Origin: Zanthoxylum bungeanum
Taxonomy: Eukaryota; Streptophyta; Magnoliopsida; Sapindales; Rutaceae
Direction of reading: 5' to 3'
Assembly (NCBI GenBank): GCA_019454045.1
Contig: SKCR01038158.1
Location: 107,501-171,500, forward strand
DNA: 64,000 nucleotides
In this document: piece after piece, positions 1-10,635 of the stretch
Layout of the letters: every line of letters begins with the position of its first letter
How positions within the stretch are numbered: the stretch's first letter is position 1
The notes under the pieces: model-generated
Database searches by the model: none
Told to the model about the DNA's origin: nothing
What the model saw: only the letters and a program-made list of their open reading frames with translations
Made by a program: the position numbers and the translations under genes

Positions 1-286
<286 letters not shown>

Positions 287-872
287 ATCGCTAGGAGAGA
301 AATAAAGCATTGGGTCGAACTCTTCTTTGGTGTCAAGGTAATAGCTATGAATAGTCATCAACTCCCCCGAAAGGATAGAAGAATGGATTGAGATTGACAA
401 ATTCCAATCCGAACCGACCGATTGCTATCTCTCCCTCAAACATTATCACTATCACCCAATTAGGAGAAACTACTTTACCATCACAAATTTTTCGTTGCTA
501 ATTACATTTTTTTTTTTCCTATAATGCAAAATTTAAGAAGTATACCGAATGAGTTGAAAAATATATTTAAAAAGATTAGTAATTGGTAATGAAAAAATTG
601 GGATGGTAAAATTATTATCCAATCAATAATTCATGGGTCCTCAAAAACTAATTTGTGCAGTGAACATGGAAAGGATTGCCTCTAAGACAAAAAACTGGTC
701 ATATTGAACAGATTCAACAAGTAGAAGAAGGGCGGAAGAGAAAAGGAAAATGAATTGATTCCACAAGGCTATTTAATTCCAAATCCCGACCCTCATGCTT
801 TGTATCTCCCTGAACTTATATAGTCCCTACACGAGAATTTGATAGAGCCACTCAAGAAAATAGGAGAAAAGT
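287..872. other. Spacer and probable 3'-UTR flank of the ARID gene
   Basis: Up to about 400 the minus-strand frame that ends in the psaB piece stays open ([20 protein letters not shown]) but no longer resembles psaB. I do not recognise it; it may be another organelle-derived or a nuclear segment. The rest is AT-rich. Roughly 600-872 would hold the 3' UTR and polyadenylation region of the minus-strand ARID gene. No further gene is visible. Confidence 0.4.
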
Positions 873-3800
873 TCAAGCTGATCCTTCAAAAGGGACACGT
901 ACACATAGTCGGCCATGTAGACCAACAACCGCAGAAGTCTGAAGAGGATCGATTCTTGAGGGTAAGATCACAACCTGAAACACCATACCTCAGTTAGGTT
1001 CTTCCAGGACTGATAAACAAGTTAGATATCAAAAGTTAAGAGTCATCATATCCTAACAACAGTATAACATCAAGATAATATACTCATTGCCCATACAATG
1101 TACTCATTCTTGCTTGAAGGAAAAGCAAGGTCTTTTACAGTCTGGATCAATTGTTGCAAAAAGCAAAATGCCTAGCAAGGAAATGTGGGTCTTTTTTTTT
1201 TCCGCTCAATTATCATGCTATGTCCTCTGGCATACAGCTGAGCCATGTGCGATCCTTATTTGATACCAAGTGCTTTCTTTTCTCTGGGTCAACTTTTAAA
1301 AAAGTCAAAGTAATACCTTCTTAAATGGTGTGATACCCCAAGGATTGTCAACTTGCTCTGGTTCACCTGTTATGACCAAACGTCCAGCAGGATCTGATTG
1401 AACTCGCACCTGAAGGCAGTTAAACACAAAAGGCAAGGTGGATAAATGCAGTCATCGTTTGCACACAAAAGATGCTGTTTCATTTGGACTTCAAGAATGC
1501 CAAACAATTCAATCATATGAATAAATATTTACTTGCCAGTTGCCAGATTAGAATTTGTTTCCATAACATTGTTCACCGTTTTAACAGATAAATCGAAAAT
1601 GCAGGAAGCATGCACACATATGTTAATGCACTGCATTACTACATGAGACTATATAATCTAAATTTACAGAGAAAGACAAAAAGTAATTTCAAACGCATTG
1701 GAAAAGTGATGATGGAATTGATCATTCATTGAGCCAAGAGTCAAATACGACCACCTGTTCCACTAAATAAAACAGCAAAGGTATGATCTGAGAATTATAA
1801 CTCAATATAAGATGAAATAAAGCAAAATGAAATAGCCAGTATTGTCACTAAAATCAATACTATGGAAGCATATAATGCACATACAAACTATGCTGTTAAA
1901 GGCGCCACATAAGTGGCACTTGGGCGGGTTTTTCAAACAGCCGTCTGCAGCACTTGGGCAGCACCTTAGGTATTGTAAGTTATGCTTCCTTATCTATTAG
2001 ATAAAATTCTGCATATTTGACTAGTCAATATTTGACTGGTCAAAAGCGTCAGTTAGGCAGCGCTTGGGCAGGTTGAACTAACAAAATGTCTTGCCCCGCT
2101 TACCGCCTTTGACAGCTTAGCATGCAAACCAAGTAACACCATGACTGAATGTTTGAGAATTTTCCCAATTCGAAACCACTTTAATCAGAAGATCACAACC
2201 ATCCATCTACAGTTCTCTCATTTAGGATGACCAATGAAGACAATGCCCCTATTAATGTCAACTGTTAATTGATTTAGATCCAACAGATAATCAAAGCACA
2301 GGGAAGATAATTGAAACCCAAGACTTCCAGGAGAAATGCTTACCTCCTCACGGAGAAGCCCAGGCACCAAAGCATATACCTCATAGCAATCTTTCTGTGT
2401 ATCAAAAACTACATATTCAGGAATACACCACAGAACAACTAGACATTGCATAATATCTACCAGTTCCTTAAAAGTGGGAAAATGATGAGAAAATAAGACA
2501 AAAGAAGCCCACCGCTTCCCGCACATTAATCTTCACCCAATCAGCAGGGGGTCCAAGATCAACAATTTCCGTAACGATTCTACAAGAGAAAAACCTTTTA
2601 ACTTTCTCAGGCAAGTAAAGCAAGAAAAACTTAAAAACCAGACTTATTGAGCATGAATCTAGTTCTGTCGTTCAGTGGGCTTCAAGGATATTTGTACTTT
2701 TGCTTTCCCTCTTTCAAAAAGGAAGTGGGGTACTGTATTATAATGTGCACTACCTACCGCAGAGTTGAACCTCCATGTAGGGAGTGTCAGGGAGGCAATC
2801 AACAAGTCAACAAGTGCAGTAGGTTTTGGCCTTTCTTTTGAAGAGAAAGGACTTGAGACGACAAGAACCCACTTGGTAGGCCTTACATTGAGACCCAATC
2901 TCTCTCGAACAAAGTGACAAATTTTCCATACAAAATTAAAAATATTTTGAGAGACTGCAATTTTAAAACATCCTTCACTTCTTTCAGGCCTTCAACAAAA
3001 GAAAACGACATAGGTGGGAAAGCAGTTTCCGAGAGACGTGGGATTGATATCTACATCCATATAGGTTCTCTCCCATTAAGGATTAAGCTTTATAACATGT
3101 CAAGTTTTACAAGCACAGACGATTCCAATTGGTTAAAAAACATTGGTTCTTAAGTTACGAAAGATAGAAAGTCTTCCAATACATAATCATTTGTGGTATA
3201 TCCTGATAAAACCAACAAATTTTCTAACATTGTTGACATGGATGGTGAAAGCGGGAGGAAAAAAATAACTGAATCGAAAATGTAGGGAAAAGAATAAGAA
3301 ATAAATTAATGGAGAAGTGATCACTAAACTGTTTTTCTACTTCTGTCACTGCAGCTTTCTCAGCATAAACTGATGTCCTGTTTTTAGGCAAACCTGACTT
3401 GGACAAAACCAAACATGAGGTTAAGTACATTTTGGCAGGAAATTTCTCTATTGACAGTGTAGCTCACCAATATTCTTGAGATGTTTTTCACGCCTAGAGG
3501 GAGAATTTAAGCTCTTGTCCTATTCAATGAAAAATTAAACCTATTATAAACATTGATGTTATGCATTGGATTTTTACATGAATTGAGATTAAGAAATAAA
3601 AATGATTAAATGTAGAGCATCAACGAACCTTGATAATAGGCGCAGTAACTTCACCATGTCCAAGAAGACGCTGGGCATGCCAACCCTGCATAGCACGAGC
3701 TGCAGCGTCCCTACGTGCCCTACTGGATCCTGGAGTTGGGTAGCCACTTGCCTGCACAGGGAACTGCAAAGAACATATCATCAATAATAGATAAAGATGA

Positions 3801-6800
3801 GTAAAAACATATAATGCAGGAAAAATAAGAGAAGATGGTAGGGCAGAGGTGCAATTGTTACGTGGGATGGTTGTAAAGAACCAAGAATATAAGCATTCAA
3901 CTTATATACCGTACTAAGCCTGGTGCCCAAATATTTCAGTTAGCACGTATGAGCATAGAGAATTTCATTTAAAAATAGCACATTCCTCTAGTTACTTTGA
4001 AATGCATAATATGTGAAAGCAATGTTGGTCATGTAATCAATGTGCCGAGGTTTTATGTAATCAGATACTGATCCTCATGGACAAGGATAATTACGTACAT
4101 GAGTCATGAGCCTAGATTACATACACACTCTCCCCCCCATTCCCCTATAGAGGTTTTCTACGTCCACTAGCATTCAGCATATACTTTCTATCATGGACAC
4201 ATGAATGAACCTTGCAAATGTTGTTGAGTTGATAAACCTTTCTAGGTGGGCCCATCTTGAAACATAAAGAAAATGAATAAAAGAAAAGAATTCTACCTCC
4301 TTTCCAGCACTTGTCGGCTGAGGGAAAGACGAAGCAGGGAGTTGAAGCTCACCACTTAGCCTCTTATGCTTTTCATATTCCAAAAGTGCCTGCACAAGCT
4401 TGATAATTTAAAGGAACAGCAGATACAAAAGCACTCATACAGACAAGTGATAGAAAGGAGCAATTAAGATAATGAGACTGAGGACACAAGAACAATATAA
4501 AACTTTGATTTCAGTTTATTTTTCAAACAACTTATGAGAAGAAAAAACACAAAATGCGAAAGAAGAATTCAAACAACAACTTATGAGAACAATAAACATA
4601 AAATGTGAAAGAATAATTCAAGCAACAACTTATGAGGACAATAAGTACAAAAAATGAAAGAAGAACCCAATTTGGTAACTGCTAGAGGTATATCAAGAGA
4701 AACAAGATGCATGGTCGCAGACGACTTAATTCAAATGTACACAATTACATGATGTTCCAACTTAAGAAGCAGTACCTTTTCATAGAAAATGCGAAATGTC
4801 CAAGATACAGTTGTGCAGGTCCTGAAAGATTGAGTACATGAATACAATCAATTGATTACTGACTTTTATTAACTAGAATATTACATTAATTCTCCATCTC
4901 AAGACAAATTATATCAGGCATCAACCAGTAACAGGTTAGACATGAAAAGATATAAATATCCACCCAAAAAAAAGCATCAAATGAAAAGTGGGGGGGAAAT
5001 GTGTCATTAAAAAACATTGAGATTGACATGATTTATTAAAATAATTGTCGACAATATTCTTACTTTGGGGGGTGAAATGACTCTCCTACTTGCCGCCATA
5101 ACTTTGAAGCAGTCACCTACAGTTAACCATAGAGAAAAAAGAGCTCTGTCATATCTTGATAATGACAAATGCATTCATAATTTAACAATATTTATGCACA
5201 AACTATACGCAGCAACTAATTGAATTCAACCACAAGATTCAACTCTATTTTGTCACCCCGCTGTAATATATGTATCAGCACTCATTGATAAATGGTTCAT
5301 AGTTTAAACTTGGAAGAATATGTGTTGACAATTACATTTTAATATACAATCCAGTAATGTTTTAAATTCATCAAATTGCTGGTATCTACGGACAAAAATT
5401 TGAGGAAAAAAAGAACTGTGGAAAAATTTATCTTAACAAAGCAATATTTTGTCCATATAAAAGAAAGCCACAAAAGAATGCTATGGAAATCATAAGAGAC
5501 AATACAACAGACATAAAGCACTTTAAATGGGATTGGTCCCTTAAAAATCAATTGAATCCGATCAAGGACAAACTATTGCCCACTGAAACCTAATAAGTAA
5601 GTGATAGCTGAGAATTGTGAAGTACGACTAGAACTACATGATTATCCAGGAACATGATTCTAAAAATCGCTAGGTGCTAGGCATAAGGTGGGGGACCACC
5701 TAACGCCTAGGCCTTTTAGGTGGCGCCTAGATGGACAGGCTATGAGGCGCAAGGCAGTTTTATTTTTTAAATAAAAAATTTTAACTGGGCTTAGAAATTT
5801 GGGTTCAATTAGGTATATGATTAGAATTTAGCAAATTGAAGTTAATTAGAGTTAGGTTATGTCAATTGATATTAATTTGGGTTAGGGTTTGACAAATTGA
5901 GGTCAATTAGGTGTAGGATTTGGAAATTTGGTTCAATTAGAGTTAGGATTATCGGCAGTTTCCGACCACCATAGGCGGCGGCTACCAGCGCGTGGACTAC
6001 ATGTGCCACCGCCAAACGCCGCTGATTGGAACACACACCAGTTCGTTCTAATCAGAAACCGCCAGCCATCTAGATTTCATAGGTCGTGCGCCGATCCAGA
6101 GCTCTGTTTTCTATAGATTTGCAAATTACCACCGACAGCCATCTAGCTCGCCGTTTTTTGCCTAATCGGGATGGTCTGGTGCCGCCTAGACGGCATCTAG
6201 ATGGCCGTCTAGACCGTCTTTTAGAACACTGACCATGAAACTGAAACAAAAAGTAATATATAAATGTACAATCATACCACTTCATAGCCACCCAATCTAA
6301 CAACAGCCCTCCATAACCTGCATCCATGAAAAAAAAGGAGAATTTAGCCCCTAAGAATAAATAAACGACCATGTCCTTTTCCCAATTCTAAAACAATCAT
6401 CGGCAGACTTACTTAAGGCAGTTTAATGGTTCTCCATAAAACTTTGGCGGTTTAAATTCCAGGGCATTCTCCTTATAGAAATTTTCAATCTCGTTCATGA
6501 ACTCTGCTTGCTCCTCAGGCGTCCCTTCATCAGCCTCTCCCATCTACAAATTGAACAAGAAATAAATTTGTTAAAAGAAGCACCATGATAATATTACCAT
6601 ATTAGTTCCTATATCCTACTTATATTGACTTGAAGTACCTCAATATCATTCAACCAATTTTTTGATTTCCTCACATTTTCATCCTCAGCTTTAGAAGTTG
6701 AAAATTCCCCGTGAGGAACGGGTGTTACAGAGGTATTAGTTTTTAGCTCACTCTCATTGTGATCACCATTGTTTTTACTTTTTCCCTCTGGAAACTCATC

Positions 6801-7040
6801 AGTACTGGTATCACCAGATTTAGCATTCACAACAGCAGTAGCTTCACCATCAGGCTTATCAGGAAGAGCTTCATCAACAGTAGGTAACGTCCCAGACTTA
6901 TCCTCCACAGTATCCCGAGATGATGACTGCCCATTTTCACTGGGTTGCTGAGAAGATTCTTGCTGTTGAACACTTGCATCAACAAGGTTGGCTTCTGAAC
7001 TATCCGGCACATCTTGGTCCACCATTTCAGTGTCTCCCAT
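873..7040 (-). CDS. ARID/BRIGHT DNA-binding protein with C-terminal HSP20-like domain (ARID5/ARID6 type)
   Basis: Thirteen coding exons on the minus strand join in frame to 442 codons plus stop: 7040-6639, 6543-6413, 6317-6278, 5116-5064, 4821-4776, 4389-4297, 3763-3629, 3519-3468, 3393-3330, 2579-2513, 2394-2344, 1409-1317, 974-873. Every intron read is GT...AG and the phases match. Residues 1-134 are acidic and Ser/Gln-rich. The ARID fold covers about 145-235 (FYKENALEFKPPKFYGEPLN, LWRAVVRLGGYEV, SKLWRQVGESFHPPK, TVSWTFRIFYEKALLEYE). A basic linker follows (RARRDAAARAMQGWHAQRLL). The alpha-crystallin/HSP20-like fold covers about 340-442 (PPADWVKINVREAKDCYEVY, LVITGEPEQVDNPWGITPFK), ending VPFEGSA. 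Plant ARID-HSP20 proteins are nuclear and bind AT-rich DNA in chromatin or meristem/gametophyte contexts. That role is family knowledge, not shown here. The length fits Arabidopsis ARID5/ARID6 (about 400-435 residues). No disabling change was seen. Confidence 0.93.
1892..2117. mobile_element. MITE-like TIR element in an intron of the ARID gene
   Basis: The ends form an imperfect terminal inverted repeat: GCTGTTAAAGGCG on the left, and AGCTGTCAAAGGCGG as the reverse complement of the right. The interior has short direct repeats such as TTTGACTAGTCAATATTTGAC. It lies in the intron between the exons at 2344-2394 and 1317-1409. No coding capacity. No clear target duplication was found, so class and exact borders are uncertain. 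Confidence 0.45.
5658..6226. mobile_element. MITE-like foldback element with CTAGGCG-type ends, in the third coding intron
   Basis: The element begins TTCTAAAAATCGCTAGGTGC and ends in the inverted form CCGTCTTTTAGAA. GC-rich subterminal blocks made of GGCGCCTAG/CTAGGCG-like words fold on each other (5680-5760 and 6170-6215). The middle is AT-rich with repeated CAATTAG/AGTTAGG words. This matches a common plant MITE style, probably hAT-like, but no 8-bp target duplication is evident. It sits between the exons at 6278-6317 and 5064-5116 and makes this the longest coding intron. Confidence 0.55.
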
Positions 7041-7600
7041 TTCCCTTATATTGATTCTACTCTCTAAACATACACAGTAGAATATTTTACATGCTGGTAA
7101 GTTTTTAGAGACTAAATTAAAAAGAATTCATATAAAATGACATCAAATGCTCCTAAATTCTCATACTCGCTCAATATAAATGTTAAGGAAACAATCTGGA
7201 CACAATCTCTGCAATCTCCAAGATATGATTCTAGAATGGAGGAGACTGTGTCCAGATTGTTTCCTTAACAACAAAATTGAAAAACCAAACCCTAATTGCG
7301 AGTTCGTTTTTAATAAATAATGAGGTTCGATAAAACAAACAGCTTAAAGTTTCATTTTCCCCAATATATATATATATATAATATACGAGACAGAGGACAA
7401 AAAAAGATTAGTTTCAGTTCTCAGCTCGTCAAAAATCAAAACACGATAAAAAAAAATATAAATAAAGTAGGCGAAAAAACAGTAGCTTGCCTAGGCGAGC
7501 GTGGCTGGAAGAGGCGAGATTAGGAGAGAGGAATTGAAGAAGCGGAGGAGCGGCGTCGTATTAGGGTAGAGTTGATAAAATGACAATGCTGGCAGAGAGA
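7041..7600 (-). promoter_or_regulatory. 5' UTR / promoter-proximal region of the ARID gene
   Basis: Read on the minus strand, 7560-7480 is a CT-rich stretch (CTCCTCCGCTTCTTCAATTC) typical of plant 5' UTRs. A TATA-like CTATTTATTC lies just upstream near 7600. A 5'-UTR intron is possible because several AG acceptors lie close to the ATG at 7040. The transcription start cannot be fixed from sequence. A (TA)n run is at 7364-7382. Confidence 0.35.
7181..7270. repeat. Inverted repeat: perfect 24-bp stem, 42-nt spacer
   Basis: Bases 7181-7204 are the exact reverse complement of 7247-7270; the outer part reads TGTTAAGGAAACAATCTGG. After one A/C mismatch (7205/7246) four more pairs and a G/T wobble follow (7206-7210 with 7241-7245), leaving a loop of about 30 nt. 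It lies 141-230 bp upstream of the ARID ATG. It could be a small MITE relic or a transcribed hairpin; no obvious TSD. Confidence 0.8.
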
Positions 7601-8201
7601 AGAAGAATAAATAGAAAGCTGAAACTGAGAGATGATATCCAGCAGTACCCTCACCACACCACACCACACCAATTGTATTGTAAGACTAAGACGGTGAATT
7701 TATTATTTATGAGTCAACAACAACAACAACAACAAACCAAACTGATTCCTTCAATGAACCCACGCCGCTCTCTCCTCCTTCTGCCTTCTGGTACTCCAGT
7801 CCATTGCATTGCCTCTGCCCGGCTTTATTATTTGTTCATTTACCCTTTTAACCCTTCATTGGCAACCAATTTTATTAAGAATGTCCCTCATAACTTAAGT
7901 GACCAACTTTGCTCATCATTGGTGGCCCCAAATAAATAAATAAATAAAATATGATGAATTCGTATTCAATTCGTTTATTAAATGAATCATGACGTATCCA
8001 ATTCATTTACTAAATGAATCGAATATAAATATTTATTTAATTCTCACATTATTCAATTACATTAATTCTTCATAAATAATTAATAAATTTACTAAAAAAA
8101 TGACTCATAAAATATGGAGAATATTATTTTATGTGGTAATTGGTATATAACTTCTCGAATTTTAGTTGAAAAATAATAACAACTAATAAAGGAAAATAAT
8201 A
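7601..8201. other. Distal upstream region, AT-rich with microsatellites
   Basis: Contains a CACAC-type run (7653-7670), a (CAA)7 microsatellite (7725-7745), an (AAAT)n run near 7930, and an AT-rich stretch rich in GAATTCG/AAACGAAT words (7955-8030). Similar AAACGAAT-rich DNA lies at 20341-20428 and 26311-26400. No gene seen. Its last nine bases (8193-8201, AAAATAATA) are the left target duplication of the TIR element that follows. Confidence 0.5.
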
Positions 8202-8315
8202 GAGATAAAGGTCTATGGGTCCCTAATTTTTTCATAATGTCTCATTAAATCCCTATTTTTTTTCATAATACCTCATAAAGTCCTTGCAGTTAAAAACTAT
8301 TTGCAACATAGTTAT

Positions 8316-10635
8316 TGTAACATCCCGAAAATTTCGACATAAATTCCAATGACCACTTCATTGTAGATGACATAATACGTGATATAAATAATGCTTAAGT
8401 GTGTATGAATCACACTAGATGCATTTCCTTGGGGTCATGCCCCCTGGTGTGAAAATCAGCGATTTACCCTGATCTGTGTTGGGAAACTTTTGAGGGCACG
8501 GGGCACAGGTCCCGGGGATTAGTCGAGGTGCGCGTAAGCTGGCCCGGACACTCTGGTTATCCAAAAAAAAAAGTGTATGAACTTGCAGAATTATTTTTTC
8601 GGACATTCGATAAATCAATTGCAGTTCCAATACGAAATTATTTTTCTATTCCGTACCGAACAATCTATAGAATATTGACCATAACTTTTTCATACGATGT
8701 CCGATTTCCAAGAATTTTATATCTCCGGAAGGCTAAGAATAAGATCTAAAACTTTCATGCGAAACATTTTCTCAAATTGGGAACCGAACCTAGATAAAAA
8801 TACGAGTCTTTCTGGATATACTGTAGCAGTTCGAAAAAAAAAAAAAAAAAAGAGGAAGTCAAGATGGATTTTGTTGTATCAAGGCCCATTATCATTGCGT
8901 TTGGTCGGCCCACCTGTAAAATCTAGAAATATCAACATATCTACTAAGTTATTGATTAAGAATAGTGAATTAAATGAAGTGATGATTTTGATTATGGGTA
9001 CGCTGAATATAAGAATAAGGTGTTAGAAAATATTAGAATAATGATGATATTATTGTGCAATGGAATGAATTGAGATATTGGTTTGATTTGGAGTGAATTT
9101 GGCTACTGATGGTGGGTTTTGCGTGTTTTTAACATGATATTTTGTAATTACTGAGTAAAATTGTATGCTAATAATGGCTGAACCAAATAGGTTAGATAGG
9201 GCAGTGAGTGTAAATGTTGGCATAAATTTTCTTGTAGTAGATACATTCTGGACAGGTCATAATAAATATGCTATAACTTGATTTTTTGATGTCCGATTGA
9301 TGAACCGTAAAATTCTAAGTAAACTAAACACATTAGAGAGTAATATATCCAAAAATCAAAATTTTTGGGCTTAGGATGAAGTCAAACCGAATTTTTTAAG
9401 TTGGGTGACCTGCTGCGACTACACCCAGATTGTTTTCTGAACAGCCCATGAATTTCGGTTTAGAACTTGAGTTTCCTTAATCGAAACTGAGATCCATAAA
9501 AATCGACATAAACTAGACACACTAGGGACAATTCTATTAAAAGTTTAGCCCTTGATTCCATCATAATCAATCGTAGTGAATTTTCGAAGTTAACCATTGA
9601 GCAGAGGATTTTAATGATTTGGCAGAAAATTGGGAATTTCATGTGTTGTATAGCCTAATTAATATTTAAAGAATTACTTTTCCATGCCTAGTCTAATGAA
9701 TTTGAATCATTATATGTTACTGACAGGAGCTCACATCGTTAGCGATTCCATAGCGAGTTTCTAGACAATCATCAATCTCAGTGAGTAGATACTTTATTTT
9801 ATGTTTTCTTGACTTATAATTTAAAATGTTTCAAGTTTTGAAGTTTTATTTGTTTTGAGGTTTTAAATTAATAAAGAATATGCATAATGATTAAATGTTT
9901 CTGTCTCAGCGTTTGTTCAATGCTTTCATGATTTCTAAATTATCTATATGTTTCCAGTGAGATGCTCGATTGATGATATGTTTCCGCCCGACGTTTGTTG
10001 TATGCTTTTATGTTTTTATTACTCATCATATGTTTTCGTCGGGGTGCTTGTCTAGGGTCTCGTCCATCAGAAATGAATTGACCCACTACCTTGTCGACAA
10101 GGGTTCGTTCGTTTTTCGCTCAGTCTTTGCGCGCGACTTGGGCATTGAGCGCTTGATATGTTTTTGACAATACATGCATGAAAAATGGTTTATGGACATG
10201 CTTTAGATTTTTCTTATGGTTTGTTATTTTTAATATCCACTCACCAAGTCGTTTGAACGATCTGACCCCCCAACGCCATAGTTTATTTTGCAGGTAGCTT
10301 TATATGGTGAGTCATAGCTGAACAGGAGCCTGAGATCGAGGATTTTAGTTACTATAGTCACTAGAGTATGGGTCTGTCATGCTAAGGTTGTGATTCACAT
10401 TCAAATAGAATGTGTCGGTTTGAGTCAAGTCTAAAGATTTATGATGTTATTTATATACGGTATAAGTATTTATTTAAAGTCAATAAGTTGTTCGAACATT
10501 AATTGATTTGTGAAATAGTTTAATAAGTGTTTGTTCTAGTAACATAGTCAAGAAAGTTTAGAAATGCTCAGAGGCTCAGGGTGGTGGTGAGGATCCATCA
10601 CCTGCCGGTAACGTCTCCACACTGAGGATGTTACA
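8316..10635 (+). repeat. 5' LTR of the Tekay-like element
   Basis: 2,320 bp, including a 163-bp SINE and its 9-bp duplication. Compared with the 3' LTR it lacks a block of about 330 bp after CTACTAAGTT (near 8950) and a block of about 90 bp near 9635. It shows the same GTTTCCG(T/C)CTCAGCG repeats near 9900-10030 as the 3' copy. Confidence 0.85.
8410..8572 (+). mobile_element. SINE inserted in the 5' LTR
   Basis: A 163-bp insertion ending in an A run (8563-8572), flanked by a perfect 9-bp duplication GTGTATGAA (8401-8409 and 8573-8581). The 3' LTR shows the empty site with one GTGTATGAA (about 16890). The 3' part (GGGGATTAGTCGAGGTGCGC then GTAAGCTGGCCCGGACAC) matches the conserved 3' domain of many angiosperm SINEs. 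A tRNA-type head with clear A and B boxes was not evident, so family assignment is open. Confidence 0.85.

Noticed and set aside
6070..6372. 100-codon minus-strand open frame
   Set aside because: Runs from an intron MITE into the 40-bp ARID exon in a different frame from the spliced product; chance.
7580..7939. 119-codon plus-strand open frame upstream of the ARID gene
   Set aside because: Spans CACAC and CAA microsatellites and lies in the opposite promoter region; no domain and no splice or start context.
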